Positions 23,345 to 35,091 of a DNA stretch of 64,000 nucleotides are shown here, in pieces; the stretch's first letter is position 1; each line of letters begins with the position of its first letter. The notes under the pieces are model-generated. The model saw only the letters and a program-made list of their open reading frames with translations, was not told the DNA's origin and did no database searches. The DNA comes from Haemonchus contortus (Eukaryota > Nematoda > Chromadorea > Rhabditida > Trichostrongylidae). Position numbers and translations under genes: made by a program. The stretch is from assembly GCA_000469685.2 (NCBI GenBank), contig LS997565.1:17077293-17141292 (forward strand), given 5' to 3'.

Positions 23345-23385
23345 AAGGCGGCTCCGCCGAACGTCAGCCTAATAAGGTTCATTTC
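23345..23385 (+). ncRNA. Hammerhead-like motif, degenerate
   Basis: CTGAAGA, a short G+C hairpin (GGCG-gctc-CGCC) and then GAACGTC follow each other, resembling the hammerhead core CUGANGA / stem II / GAAA. There is one extra base before the stem, and GAA replaces GAAA. Penelope-like elements are known to carry hammerhead motifs and a fragment of one lies 210 bp away, which supports the reading. Self-cleavage is doubtful. Confidence 0.3.
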
Positions 23386-23389
23386 CAAA

Positions 23390-24780
23390 CCTCTGAAGAG
23401 TGCACGAAAAGAAGCAGGAGCTTTCCATGGCATTAGACGGTGTTTGATAGAAACCTTAATCTGATGGTGTTTCTGCAGAACTGGTTCAATAGACTCCGTT
23501 CGGTGAAGTGCTACGTAGATATGTGGCCAGGGACACCATCCGATTCATCCTACACTCTCAATGACATCTTATCTTTATTTCTTGAGCTGAATTCTTCGAA
23601 TAGCCCAGAGGAACATATTTCATAATTTTCTAGCGGAGAACACCTAGGTACTGGTACAGAATGCTGAGGCTATGTACACAAAACCACACCTAGTCACATT
23701 CAGTATCATGTAATTCTTTGGATTGAATGAATGAAGATTCCTACCATCCCTGATGCGTCATAGACGTTTCAAACTGTTATCACCAAAATAACTAATTGAT
23801 CGAAACTGTTAATCTTTTGAAAGTATAGCCAATCTGCGTCATGCATTATTTACCAATTTTCCCCAACAAAACAATTCAGCGCTGAAACTACATTACTAAA
23901 ATTACGTCAGACGGCATCGTGTACCGCAAGAATAAGCCTCGAGTACAATAGCTTTCACTTGATCTCACTGTCATGTACTACTGGTGGCTGTAGAACTTTT
24001 CCGTTCTTTCAGATAGTTTGAAGCTTCAATTTTAGGCTCTCTACCACCACGGATCGAAGCTGATCATGGCTTGAGCAAGATTGTCGAGTCACAGGTTCGA
24101 CCTCCGTAAGGGTCGCACTACTTGATCGTGAGCCGCTGATCGAAAATGCTTGCCTTCAAGAAGTCCCTTGGCCCAAGCAGTACAGTGGTGTTGTGTACCG
24201 TTCGGACGACTTAGGACGACCTGGCGTTGCGCGCCCGTAATCCCGCCGAGAAAGGCACCGTACGCAGCAGAGAGCTGGAGTTTGCCACGTAGCGGCGGAC
24301 TCCAGCCACTATCGGCGATTCGTCGCCGTCGTCAACGCTGTAGCCGCCTGCCTTCAAAATATCCAGTGCTATTCGACGGCAAAATCACTGACGCAGCCTC
24401 CGATGGGTTCATAGCACCACACTATTGCCATCCTCAAGTGGTGCCAATACTGCGCAGCATGGAGCAAGCTGGAAACGCTTGGATAGATGTTCCGCAGCAA
24501 CTAATGAACCTTGGAGGAGCACTGCCGAAAGGAGTGGGATGACTGATGGGCCCGGATGAGGATAAGCTTGGATCGTACCTAGACCGTAGGTTAAGTGTGC
24601 TTATATTAGTGCATATATTTTCTTGCCTTTTTCTCATAGTATTTCTCACATAGCAATTTCTCCATTTATTCGTATTTACCCATTCTCTTTACATCATACG
24701 TAGCTCTTTATAAATAGTGTACATTCACAATTTGTGCTGATAATGCGTAGAATGTTGGTAACATCATTTATAAAGCAACC
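23390..24780. other. Spacer with one unassigned 130-codon frame
   Basis: 24150-24542 (plus) is open for 130 codons and more G+C-rich than its surroundings. Its translation is Arg/Pro/Ser-rich with no domain. It abuts the RTE-like stretch at 24780 and is probably repeat-derived. The remainder shows nothing I can support. Confidence 0.3.
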
Positions 24781-25960
24781 ATCCTAGTGCACAGCGAATG
24801 GTACGTAGGCCCTGGTTGGACCGTGGTCCCAGCGTCTAAGGGGCTCGGCGCTAGGCTAGCAACCCCCGTAGCGTACTGCGCAGGCAGTACCAACCTGGGG
24901 TACCTGGCGTAGACATCGGGGCCGCAAGGCCTAACATGCCCGCGTGGCAGAGGATGCCGAGCTTGCGAGCGCGCGTAAGACCCCGGTCATCATCACTCCG
25001 TCCCGACCACCAGCCCGAGCGATCCACCGATGCAACGGGCGCTCGGCAGGGCGGCCCAGACGGCGCGACAAGTGGCTTATACTTCGTTAGGTGGCAACAC
25101 ATGTCTGGTTCATGTCTTGGATACTGCATATACTGTACCGATTTTGTCGAATCACTGCTCAATTCAAATGATTTGAATTTGTATCTCGCTCCTGCATCCG
25201 TAACCTCAGGGAATGTGGCGTGCATTTGACTGATTCCATCCAATTACCGAAATTGCAGTCTCTGAGCGGACTACCCTTCACCATATGTGTTCAATATAAA
25301 AAGTGTTTAATATTTAGGGGTGGCAGGTGCACTTCACTGTGCTCTGCTCATCTAACGCCAAACTTTAGAGCGCAGAGGAGAGCGAAGAGCGGCTCTGAGG
25401 GTGTTATAGCCATAAGAAACGACTCTTAGCCGGGGGAATGGACTTTTTGGTGGCAATGTAGCAACATTCTCTTCCAACAATGAGGTCTATAGGGCCGACT
25501 TAGGAGCGTCTCTTAGCCGAGAAAGTATAGTTTTTCACTCAAGCTTGGATGGGAAGGAGCACTGGTTTTGGTGGGCCAATTGAATGTTCGATCTTAATCC
25601 ATTCCAGGTATTACACGAGGTAGTCATCTCACGCTCTGAGTAGTGGCAGGGACGTGAAGACGTTATTGGTGCCCGATCGATGAATCGATAATCAACGGGA
25701 CGACAGGTGACAAGTGACAAGTGCATCATCTGGCACACCACAGTGCTCCTCCACTCCTAAGGCTTAGGTAATAACCAAATTCCTTCGGCTGAGAACCGTC
25801 TCCATGCATAAGAAAAGCCGGCTGCCAGTCCTTCCCTGCGGTTGAGCGCTTGATGCTAGAGAAGAGGGTTGGTCCCCAACCACATCTTCAGCGAGCTTTT
25901 CCCTGATGGGTGAAGCTCCACCGGGCGTATTAGTGGCCGATCTCTTTCAAAAGGTTAAAA
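24780..25960 (+). mobile_element. Probable 5' region of an RTE-type LINE, degenerate
   Basis: A G+C-rich stretch (24800-25080) reads across frames with 'HARVAEDAELAS', then 'TPSRPPARAIHRCNGRSAG' and 'RPRRR'. I associate this leader with hookworm RTE elements upstream of the endonuclease. The endonuclease itself is not present. Downstream to about 25960 the sequence is repeat-like ('aacgactcttagccg', 'gcagggacgtgaagac') without an open frame. The assignment rests on remembered similarity and needs a repeat-library search. Confidence 0.35.
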
Positions 25961-26096
25961 TGCAAAAGAAGTTGATTACTAGAGCACTATCTCGATGAAA
26001 GGACAGTGTAGGAAAGATTCCAAAAAACGCGGTTACGCGAGAACAGAATTTTCTCCTCCCAGTTGTATTTTTGGTTAACAATGACAAACATATAAA

Positions 26097-28614
26097 ATGT
26101 CTATCACCATGACGACACCTTTCGTAATACTCAAATTAGAATCAGAACAACAACGCGGCAACATGCTGCTCACGCCTAAAGGTTGTAGTGGGTGTAAGAT
26201 CACGGTCCACACTGCGCCGTCATTACTGTTTGCCTTTAATGCAGTGAGCAATTTCTATGAGCTTCTAAAGTCCGCTTCTTATCAGCTGTGGATTATCTCG
26301 GGTCAAGTAAGTGAACAATTTTTATTCTGAAACTGTTTAAATTTGGTTTTCGGTCTTGATTTCAAGGCTGCTTACTTCTTTCTTTTGTAGTATAACTAGG
26401 CATATTTTTGAGGCTTTAATTGTTCCCAGAGATTTCTCCCATCGAAAAATTTGGAACAACACTAAGAATGAAGGAAATCATGTTTCAACAGTTGTGTTAT
26501 TTTCTGATAGCTGTAGTAAGATTGTAAATACAAAAAAGTTTGTATGATGCGGACCAGTTGAACCACAGAAAAAATGTTTCTGGGGATAGTTCTATGTAAG
26601 CAGGACTGATTTGAAAAATGGATATTCCCTTCTAGAAACGACCACATTGGTTTGTATTTACGGGAAAAATCTGGATTTCCTTTACAATTGCAATGGAGGA
26701 ACGACCGAATGTTTACAATAATACATTTTTAAGACTAATTTAACCTCTTTCCTTCTCGTTCTTTTTCCTTAACTCGGATCTGTTCAGGTGCCACGACTGA
26801 AGTGGCTTAGTATGGCATCGCCGTATGTTGCGAGCGGGTCGTTATCCCAAGAAGATCTCCATAGGATGTTGTCACCGAGATTAGCAAGTAGGCTTTTTAA
26901 TCTTCCTTGGCGATAACCCACTTGGGAACCTTCATAAACCGTCATAAGTAGCGCAAGTAATCCCATTGCAGCCTGTTGATAAGACGTTTTTCTGTTCTTT
27001 TTGTTACCTTTCTGTTCCGAAAGTCACAGGAAGCAAACACAGAGGATTGGGAAGGTTTTTCGCGAGGATTTTCTCAATTAAATACTTTTGTTCCTTTGCT
27101 TGATGGATAGATTTGCACCTTCCAAATGAGTCACTTTATTACGTTACATTCACTTGTTTTTATTTTACTTTATCGTCACTTGCGTAGTGATGCAATACCC
27201 ACCCGACGGGCAAACGTACGTTTTCAATGTAAGAATCTTCCCAGCTCAGCATATCTCCAACTCTCGAGGTTCGAGAACAAAGTCGAGGACAACTCAGCGG
27301 GCATGGAGTGCACCGTGAGATTTGTGACAGATGTCCAGTCCTTCTACGCACTTTTACGGACTGCTGCAGTCTCTTCCGCAAGCTTTGGTCTTTTAGAGTT
27401 CTGATCAAAACTGAATCGTTTCATTGGTTCTGAAATAATTTGCCGAGTTTTACAAAGAGAGCAGCCAGTGCGCATCAGGTAACTACCAGGTCGTCGGTGA
27501 TGCGTGGCCGTGAGTCACTGACCCTTATGTCTCAACCTTCCCACTCATTAGATTTCTGTCCTTTCCACTGATCGGAAGTTTTTCTTAAGCAGTGCTTCTT
27601 GTTTTCGGAGGTGTAAGATATAGTCTTGAAATTACAGTTGTTAGCGAGCGCGACTGAGTTCTAATAACAATCAATATCTGCGTTTACGCATTGTAAAATA
27701 ACCACGAACTTGATGGTCGGTAAAAAACTTGGTTCTCACGATGTCAATGTCGTCGAAAATTTCTCTTCAGTGAGCAAATGAGTTAGCATCACGAGAATTA
27801 TTGGCTAGAGTACTGTCATAATTCTCTTTTTCGAAGATTTCGTAACAGCTTTCTATTCTCATTCTTTTTTCCAATGAGTAGACCTAATTAGTGTAGATCC
27901 AAAGCCTTCCATGTCCGTGTTCATCGATGGTCTATTTGGGATACATATTTCCGAAAGATCCTTAATCGGGATAGATCCCGCTGTGAAGGGAGATCACATG
28001 ATTTCATGTGAACTCCTTGTTTTCCAATATTTGAGGTGAATTTCGCCAAGGTTTTTGTCAGATAATGTGCAATTACGTTCGGCAATCGATTTAATAGGTT
28101 CGGCTCCATTCCGATGCTATACTTTTGAAATATTGCAGAGTTGTCAGCTGAAAGAGAACGAGAACAACCTTCGCTTCGAAATAGGCGTCCTCCTGGTTCT
28201 AGCGCCAGTGTGGAAGATGTGGAAGATTTTAATGTTAGGAATCGTTCCTTACCCGAACAGTTCAGAGGTAAGAATGAGTTCTTCTCTCACATTAGTATGA
28301 GAATTCATTAGTAGAGACGCAACATTCTCAAATGTTTTGTTGTAAACAATGCTACTCTGGTATCGAGGCAGAAATATGAATATATTAATCCATGACTAAT
28401 ACTGGTGTCTACACGATTTTGACGGTTTGGACAATCATCGAAAGCGAGTAGATGGCAGCATTAGTCATCTATTAATATTTGTCAATTCATATTTCCGCTT
28501 ACTGTCAATCTGTACTGCTGGATTTCAGTTTCCGAAAAAATATTCAGTCACGGCTGTCGATTTTATTCTTTTGCGGTCTGGAATCGACAATATAGCAAAA
28601 TGCCATGGACTTAA
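26097..28614 (+). CDS. Unrecognised multi-exon protein
   Basis: Likely exons are 26097-26306, 26788-26887, 27030-27054 (tiny), 27188-27387 and 27897 to about 28035, then about 28137-28267 and 28529-28614 (TAA). The first five agree in phase. The join into the sixth exon is unresolved, because one frame gives a disordered acidic tail (SSASVEDVEDFNVRNRSLP) and another gives a hydrophobic stretch. The start ATG at 26097 follows a possible trans-splice acceptor at about 26071. Two segments resemble each other: LLFAFNAVSNFYELLKSAS and VRFVTDVQSFYALLRTAA. The second is followed by SMSVFIDGLFGIHIS. This layout faintly recalls the sliding-clamp-like lobes of the RAD9 family of the 9-1-1 checkpoint clamp with its disordered tail, but the evidence is weak and no function is assigned. 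Only 13 bases separate its stop from the next gene's ATG. Confidence 0.45.
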
Positions 28615-28627
28615 TGAACTGCGATTG

Positions 28628-31600
28628 ATGTGTAAAAAATTTGGTAGAAATAATATTAATACCTCTTTTATTTAGATTTAGTACGGGAGCTTAGCGACTA
28701 TTTGCTGGATAGTACTTTTTTGGACTGCATTTTTGATGTTCATCGGGAAGCTTCGATTTTGCATCGTCATGGTTTACAAATCGATAGCCCACCACCAACC
28801 CCCAGTCATGAGGTGATTCTTTTTTGCTTTCACACTGTGATTTATGGGTAAGCAAGCTTCTAGTTAATCTTACTGTTGTAGGATTCCCCGCAGTCCAGTT
28901 CTGATACTCCAAGGTCGAGACCCCCGGAATCGAATGCACAAGTAACTTTTTTTTTCATTTTTTTGTTGGTTATAATGCTTGTACAGGAATCGGAAACTGT
29001 ACGGTTTTATGTTACGGTTTTATGAATATGTTGCTATGAAAATTCCTGTAAAGGGAGAAGTTTGAGGTATCGGCCTCTCCTCATTTTGAATCTAGCAGTA
29101 AGGATATCCGTCAGAGTAAGGAACTCGAATTATGCGCTCCTTTCTTTCTAAATCCCCTTGATAGGCTGCTCAATAGTAAACCACTTTCCATTTTTCAGCA
29201 AACCTTGGACATTCAATCATTTTCTTGTTCCCATAGTGGTAGGCTCGATTCTGCTAAAATGTATGTTTTTGCCGCTCAAGCTTTCAATTGTCAAAGCGTA
29301 TTCGCAATAGCTCAGCGCATCTTTGCGGTAGTGTCCGTACGAATGAGGACCGCTGATGAGGCAACGAATCTCCAGCTCCCCGCTTCTCCCGAATCGCCTC
29401 TACCTGTGGAGTTTTAAAAAACCCGTTTTCCTAATTGTTGTGAAATGGCAGATTGATCCGACCATAAACGATATCAGCTCTGTGCCTAGCCCAACGAATA
29501 TTTCGAGAACTTGTATCCTACATTCTGTGAGCGGCTTGGAGCGGCGCTCGAAACAGCTCAGCCTCGATATTGGGGCGCACGTTTTCTTCGGGGCGCGGAA
29601 TTCGTCAACTTTACATTTGCAGTAGTGGACAAGTGTGGTTGGGTCTCCGAAGAATGGATTTGGCGCCTGTGTGGGTTGAGTGAGAGGGCGGTATTCCTTA
29701 GGTACCTTGCAATTGAATATTGTCTTTCCCAGTGGTAAAGTGCTAGGCGAAGTCTTTCCAACCGTAAACATAATTTGTGAGAAACGAACTTAGTTGGTAG
29801 AGATTGTTTATCATATTTGAGATTTTCGAATCCTCTAAACTAACCATAGCAGAAAACAGCTTTAACATCAATGGTTGGAAATCGGTGACGATGTCAATGG
29901 TTGGAAATCGGTGGGGATGAGAAGCCAATGGTTAATTGAGGCGCGCTGATATCTGGCCAGGATTCCAATTTGTGGTTACTAGGGCGCTTTTTCGGGGAAT
30001 AATGTATGTGGGTTACGAGCAATTTCCGCATTCTCCGGAAAACAGAGGCAGATAGCAAGATATTTGAAATCCCAACTGAGTTTTGGCTTAGCGGTCCTAT
30101 TAGGTTGGTGCAAAAGGAATGCAGGTTTTCTGTTCCACTAGTTTTAACACAAATTTTTTTAAAGAAAACTAAGTTTTTTTCATGGGGTATTATATATTGT
30201 TGGAAAGCTTATTCTTTGCGTTTTTTAAATATGTATGTGAAATTTCATTCAAATCACTCAATTTAAAAAAAATGTGGTTTTCATTTTCAGATGTCTAATC
30301 GCAATTTTCGTCAAATTTACTTCTATGAGTTCAAACTGGGTGGGACTGCCGCTCAAACCGCTCGAAATATCATCGAAGTATGGGGCCAGGAAAGTGTCAA
30401 CGAATGCACAGTACAACGTTGGTTCCAAAAGTTCCGTGCCGGCAACACCAGCCTTGAAGACAAACCACATGGCAGCCGTCCACCAACACTTGATAACGAT
30501 CAATTGAAGGCGTCTGTCGAAGTTAATCCTCACAAGACGACACGAGACATTGCGAAGGAACTCAATGTCCATCACACTACAATTGTTCGCCATTTGAAGC
30601 AAATTGGGAAGACTAAGAAGCTGGACAAATGGGTTCCGCATGAATTGACCGAAAGTCAGAAAAATCGTCGTTTTGAGATATCGTCGGCTCATCTTTTGCG
30701 CAATGTCAGCGATCCATTTCTTGAACGGATTGTGACTTGCGATGAGAAATGGATACTTTATGACAACAGGAGACGATCTGCCCAGTGGTTGGACCAAAAA
30801 GAAGCTCCACGACATCATCCAAGTGTTGGTGGACGGCTGCCATGTGGTTCGTCTTCGAGGCTGGTGTTGCAGGCACGGAACTTTTGGAACCAACGTTGTA
30901 CTGTGCATTCGTTGACACTTCCCTGGCCCCATACTTTGATGATATTTCGAGCGGTTCGAGCGGCAGTCCCACCCAGTTTGAACTCATAGAAGTAAATTTG
31001 ACGAAAATTGCGATTAGACATCTGAAAATGAAAACCACATTTTTTTTAAATTGAGTGATTTGAATGAAATTTCACATACATATTTAAAAAACGCAAAGAA
31101 TAAGCTTTCCAACAATATATAATACCCCATGAAAAAAACTTAGTTTTCTTTAAAAAAATTTGTGTTAAAACTAGTGGAACAGAAAACCTGCATTCCTTTT
31201 GCACCAACCTAATAGCTCTGAGACACGGATGTAGACTTCTAGCATTTGACAAAGCTCAAAAGGTTGTACATTAGGAAACGAAAGTGTCTGGTAGGTGTCC
31301 CAAACGGTGGATGAGTATGTGTAGAACATTGAATATATGGTATAGAAGTGCTGCTGGATAAGCATACTCAGCATGTGCGTATTAGGTAGATACTACGGAA
31401 CCTTATGATCAGCGTTTATCAATCTGTCCATGGTCCTCATACTGTGACCGTCAATCGAAGCAATCGGTCAGGGGTTTTCTCGGTGTGGTCATAAGCTCCA
31501 AGGCATTTGAAGTCGAAGAAAACAGCTAGAATAAAACTCGAACTCTCGAGTCGTACGGTAGGGATTTTCCTATAAACGCTTAAGTTTGACTCAATGGTGG

Positions 31601-33070
31601 TTGTGGACAGCTTAGCCGCATAATGAGATGGAATTTTATGCCTCTATAGTCGAGGGTAGGATCTCACCGCAATGTAGGTGTTTCGATTTCGCTTATGTTC
31701 ATCATTTTTGATTAAGAATGTTCTTCTACCGGTTTCGTGAAAACATGAGGTTCACACAAAGCAGAAAACCGCATAAAAAAAGGGAAGGGGATGTGGGGTG
31801 AAGTTCCATTTCAAAACTCATTGTAGGAAATCACATAAAGCCCTTTTTTGTTAAACGCCTAGCTTTCTTCCTATACGTTCACGTATGTATAAAAAGCTTG
31901 CATTTAGATCACTGTCAAGTGCCGTGTTTGCGGACGAATGGTAGGCGCGAAAGTGTTCGAGAAACATATAATCAACTGTAGAAAATTAGATGGCAGCAGA
32001 AGCAGCTCACGGTAATTTACTTGAAATGTTTTCTGTTATTAAAGAATCTCTGAACGTCTTTTTCAGGGCGGCTGCTAAGAAGATTGCTGAACAGGAAATG
32101 ATTTCTGAAAGTTCCTTCAACGATGATGATTTCATTGTACGTTATATTTTCATCATTTTTTACCCATCCAGTTGAATTGAATAGTTGAAGAAATGAGCTT
32201 TGAAAACGAACCGATGGCGTAGAAGAAAAAGATTGGAGATTGAGAAGGACAGGAATGGTATTTTTTCTATGCATTTAACCTCTAGTTGTTGGCTCATTGT
32301 CCACGATTTGGCCCACAAGCGAGCGAGCGCCGACCCAATCGTTCGCTCGCTCGGTCGGTCGGTCGCTCGGTCGCTCGCTTGCGGTCCAAATCGTGGACTA
32401 TGAAAGCAGCCGTTGAGTATTTCTGAGTGAAGAGCAGTGCCAAGTTATTTAGCATTAATTATATGGATATAGTTCCAGAGCTAAGAAAGGTGGAGTGTTA
32501 GGTGTACGATTTGTGAGAGGGCTATTCTGTTTTATCGACCGAGATGACTCAAACCTAAAAGCCCTTTCTCGAATCGTACCCTTCCTCATAATTGCAACTA
32601 TAAATGTGTAAGCTTACGAGACAGAGTGTGTGTCCTTGATGAAATTTGCTTCGGACTAAGGTACAATCATTCCCTCACTCAACGACGGCTTTCACTCGCT
32701 CCTTATGTCAAATCTCTCAGCTGTGGGGTAGATTGGCGGCAGAAAGCTGGTCATTTAACGTTTTCCTAATTCAAAACTGTTGAAGAGTCACGGGGATGAA
32801 GACTGTGGTGGTATGGAAACCAAGGGATTCTACGTCCACTTTGCTTGCTTGTAGTTTTTTTTTTTGTTTCTTTGCCCAAACTTTTTTTTTTGCTTTTATT
32901 ATTTATGCCTCATGCCCTACGGCAATTGATTTTGTCATTTGCCTTAATGAATTTTGCATGTAGTGATGTCCTTGTTGTAGAGTCCAATGCCTGTGCCTAC
33001 ATCTTCTGGGGATGATGAGGACTGGAATGCTCCGAGGAAAAGGCGGAGGACTAGAAAGCGGAAGTTGTGA
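28628..33070 (+). CDS. SGF11: SAGA deubiquitinase-module subunit, SGF11/ATXN7L3 type
   Basis: Exons 28628-28643, 28676-28812, 28882-28941, 31908-32011, 32067-32136 and 32981-33070 (TGA) all agree in phase and give 158 residues. The N-terminal helix (LVRELSDYLLDSTFLDCIF, then DVHREA) matches the segment by which SGF11 and ATXN7L3 contact the SAGA deubiquitinase module. A low-complexity linker (IDSPPPTPSHE) follows. Residues about 74-93 form the characteristic C2HC zinc finger, CRVCGRMVGAKVFEKHIINC, followed by SRSSSRAAAKKIAEQ, which parallels 'NSSRIANRR'. The C terminus is acidic then basic (SGDDEDWNAPRKRRRTRKRK), as in nucleosome-binding ATXN7L3. The protein should act in the nucleus on H2B deubiquitination. 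The 2.97-kb third intron contains a fold-back mariner element. The start is inferred: a longer fusion with the upstream gene in another frame is also phase-compatible. Confidence 0.8.
30100..31212 (+). mobile_element. Fold-back mariner element, bandit-like
   Basis: TA dinucleotides flank the element (30098-30099 and 31213-31214). The ends are TTAGGTTGGTGCAAAAGGAA and its reverse complement. Bases 30100-30492 are repeated inverted at 30820-31212 (393 bp each), with six substitutions, all in the transposase-coding part; the outer 190 bp are identical. The plus frame from 30291 encodes a mariner transposase N terminus: a first helix-turn-helix (QRWFQKFRAGNTSLED), a second around TTRDIAKELNVHHTTIVRHL, and the first catalytic aspartate in TCDEKWILYDN. 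The frame then runs into the inverted arm, so the remaining two catalytic aspartates are missing. The element cannot make active transposase. It could form a hairpin RNA of nearly 400 bp if transcribed with the SGF11-like host intron. Confidence 0.92.
32291..32411. repeat. MITE with GGCTGCTTTCATAGTCC-type ends and a GCTCG-rich core
   Basis: TTGTCCACGATTTGGCCC faces GGTCCAAATCGTGGACTATG, and both flank 'agcgagcgagcg' against 'cgctcgcttgc'. The centre holds a GGTC/GCTC tetranucleotide run. The whole 120 bp can fold as one hairpin. It is intronic in the SGF11-like gene. Confidence 0.8.
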
Positions 33071-33738
33071 AATTCCTTTCAGTATTCTGCGATAATATTA
33101 TAATTATTATTTCTACAAATGTGCCCATCTCTCCATTACAGTTGCCCAATTTCACATGATATTTTTTACGTGTATTTATTCTGATAAGAGTAGCTTTGTT
33201 TCCATTCACGTGTGACGTCATGATGCGAGGTTGTGTTCGCGGTATGATGTGTGTTTGTCTTTCCTCGCTATGCGTTGAGTCTCTCCTCTAACGCCGTGCT
33301 TCTTTCTAATTCATCGTTATCTTTAGGGACCGTTCTCATTTTAGCATCTAACATATGCCCCTAACCGCAGCTTAATGCTCTTACCTACGGGTGAATAGGT
33401 CTATACTGTTGCTTTGAGAGAGAATTTTCTATAAGTCCTCGTTTCTGTTCTCGACTCAGGTGCTGTCTTGAATTGTGATGAATCAGGTTTATAAAAAGGT
33501 TTATCTGATTGGCACTTTTATCCTTTCTCTACTAATCCAAATAAGACATCGTTATACTACTGTAACCGTTATATTTGCTCAATTACGGTGTTGTGGTGAT
33601 AGGAACAAAAAGCGTTAACTTCTCCTTTTGACAGTCGATCAGAGCTTATGAACAATTAAGCTGAAAGAAATTCAGGAGAGCGATTTCATATTACCTGTGT
33701 GTGACATGGGCTGTGTTACTTGCGCTTCAACATTATGG
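33071..33738. other. Spacer after the SGF11-like gene
   Basis: A+T-rich sequence without exons. No canonical AATAAA was seen in the first 150 bases. Confidence 0.5.
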
Positions 33739-34262
33739 AGCTAAAGGCACAGTTCACGATAATTTTGGGTAATCCACATTATGATGAGAAATGGGAGACA
33801 AGATCGAAAATAGCGCGATGAAGGTGAAGAAACTGCGTGAATCGGTGTTTCGAAAGTAAAATTGCTTCAAAAAACCGTTGAAAAGGGTGCTGGACGAGGA
33901 GATCAGAAAAATGAAGAAGGGTGGGGCGTTCGGACGAGCTATACAATGTGCTTCACTGCGTGCGTGTGGTTCCTGATGCGAATAACAAACAGACTATGGT
34001 AAGCAAAAATTCATTCTTTTATAAGCCTAAGTGAACAAAGACCTAGTAACAGCAACAGTAGCTCACCTTTTTCAGCCTCTGGGAGTAGGAAATTAAATAA
34101 GGGATCGCGGCAGTAAAAAGAATAACAGAGGAAAAAAGAATGGGAGAAAACCATCGCCTCTTCACTCGGTGATTAGCTGATTGTGAGTGGGCCCTAGAAC
34201 GAATGGTTGCAATCTGTATTGTCTCGACCCTCGTCTAGCGTGACATCGATCAAGGGGTGTTA
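33739..34262 (+). repeat. Dispersed non-coding repeat, copy B
   Basis: It begins AAAGGCACAGTTCACGATAA and is co-linear with 18226-18905 at roughly 80-85 percent by eye, lacking that copy's TTTA expansion. It ends near 'gtgacatcgatcaagg'. Sequence from 34263 to 34500 is not recognised. Confidence 0.7.
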
Positions 34263-34499
34263 AAGCCCGCGACGGCAGCAACAGGGCTTCCACTATGCCC
34301 TATGCACCGAGATTGTGGGAGCGAGATGGTCCTTTCTACCACCCATAGGGGCGCTGAGTATTCCTGAAGGAAAAGCTCAGTAACCTTTTTTATCGTGTGC
34401 CTTTCAAATTTTTGTGCACATTACAGAGAAAGGCTGTGGGGGCTTCTGTGTGTATCTAGGTCGTGGAGTCAACATTATGAACGATCTAGCTCCGGAGCT

Positions 34500-35080
34500 G
34501 AGCTGCAGGAAACGGCGTAGGGAGCAATTGTGAACATCGACTTAGTACTGAAGAAGACGAAGAACACCCGGCTCCGCGCTCACCTTATCGATATTGCGGT
34601 CCTTCTTGCTTTGAAATACGCTTCAGAGACCTTAAAGACTTTGACTCTACGAAAAACATGTTGTCTGCATTACTCAACTCGCTCTGGGAAAGGCGATGCT
34701 TAGAATTTCCCTGTGCACAAGTGCAGAAGAGTATCCGGAATTGCAAGCTCCGTCATCGAACGATGATCAGGGATGCCGTTGATCGCGCCAAGAAACCGAA
34801 GATCAGGTGGGTCGGAAACGTTATGTGGTGTAGTGACCACCTTTGTATCAGGGCGGTTACTGACTGGTTCTCTCGGAACACCAAAAAAAAACTCTAGGAC
34901 GGCGAACGGCCGCCAACGAAATAGTTGGATTTCTTCACGAAAGCTCTGAACGAAAGTGATGCTGGGCCTCATGCTCCTTTAGCGAGGATTATTCACTGGA
35001 TCACTTTTTCTCGTGGCAAGGACGAATGGAGAGGTTGCTGGCACCCGCTCGAGGAAACAATGATCGACGGGACGACAGGT
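34500..35080 (+). pseudogene. 3' end of a dead RTE-type LINE
   Basis: Across three frames the sequence reads LKYASETLKTLTLRK, then IRNCKLRHRTMIRDAVDRAK, KPKIRWVGNVMW, RAVTDWFSR, LDFFTKALNESD, then GKDEWRGCWHPLEE. This is the conserved C-terminal tail of RTE polyproteins ('KIRWAGHVMR...RAVTDW...DFF-K-L'). Stops and frame changes (near 34737 and 34898) inactivate it. A SINE copy follows immediately at 35092. Confidence 0.85.
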
Positions 35081-35091
35081 GCTACAAGTGA

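Noticed and set aside
24150..24542. 130-codon protein-coding gene
   Set aside because: Arg/Pro/Ser-rich translation without a domain, in a G+C-rich block beside RTE-like sequence; judged repeat-derived.
29356..29771. Gene on either strand (frames of 67-123 codons)
   Set aside because: Frames overlap on both strands, show no domain and lie inside the third SGF11-like intron; a repeat is more likely.
30815..31252. Separate minus-strand mariner gene
   Set aside because: The frames at 30815-31021 and nearby are the inverted arm of the same fold-back element, not an independent copy.
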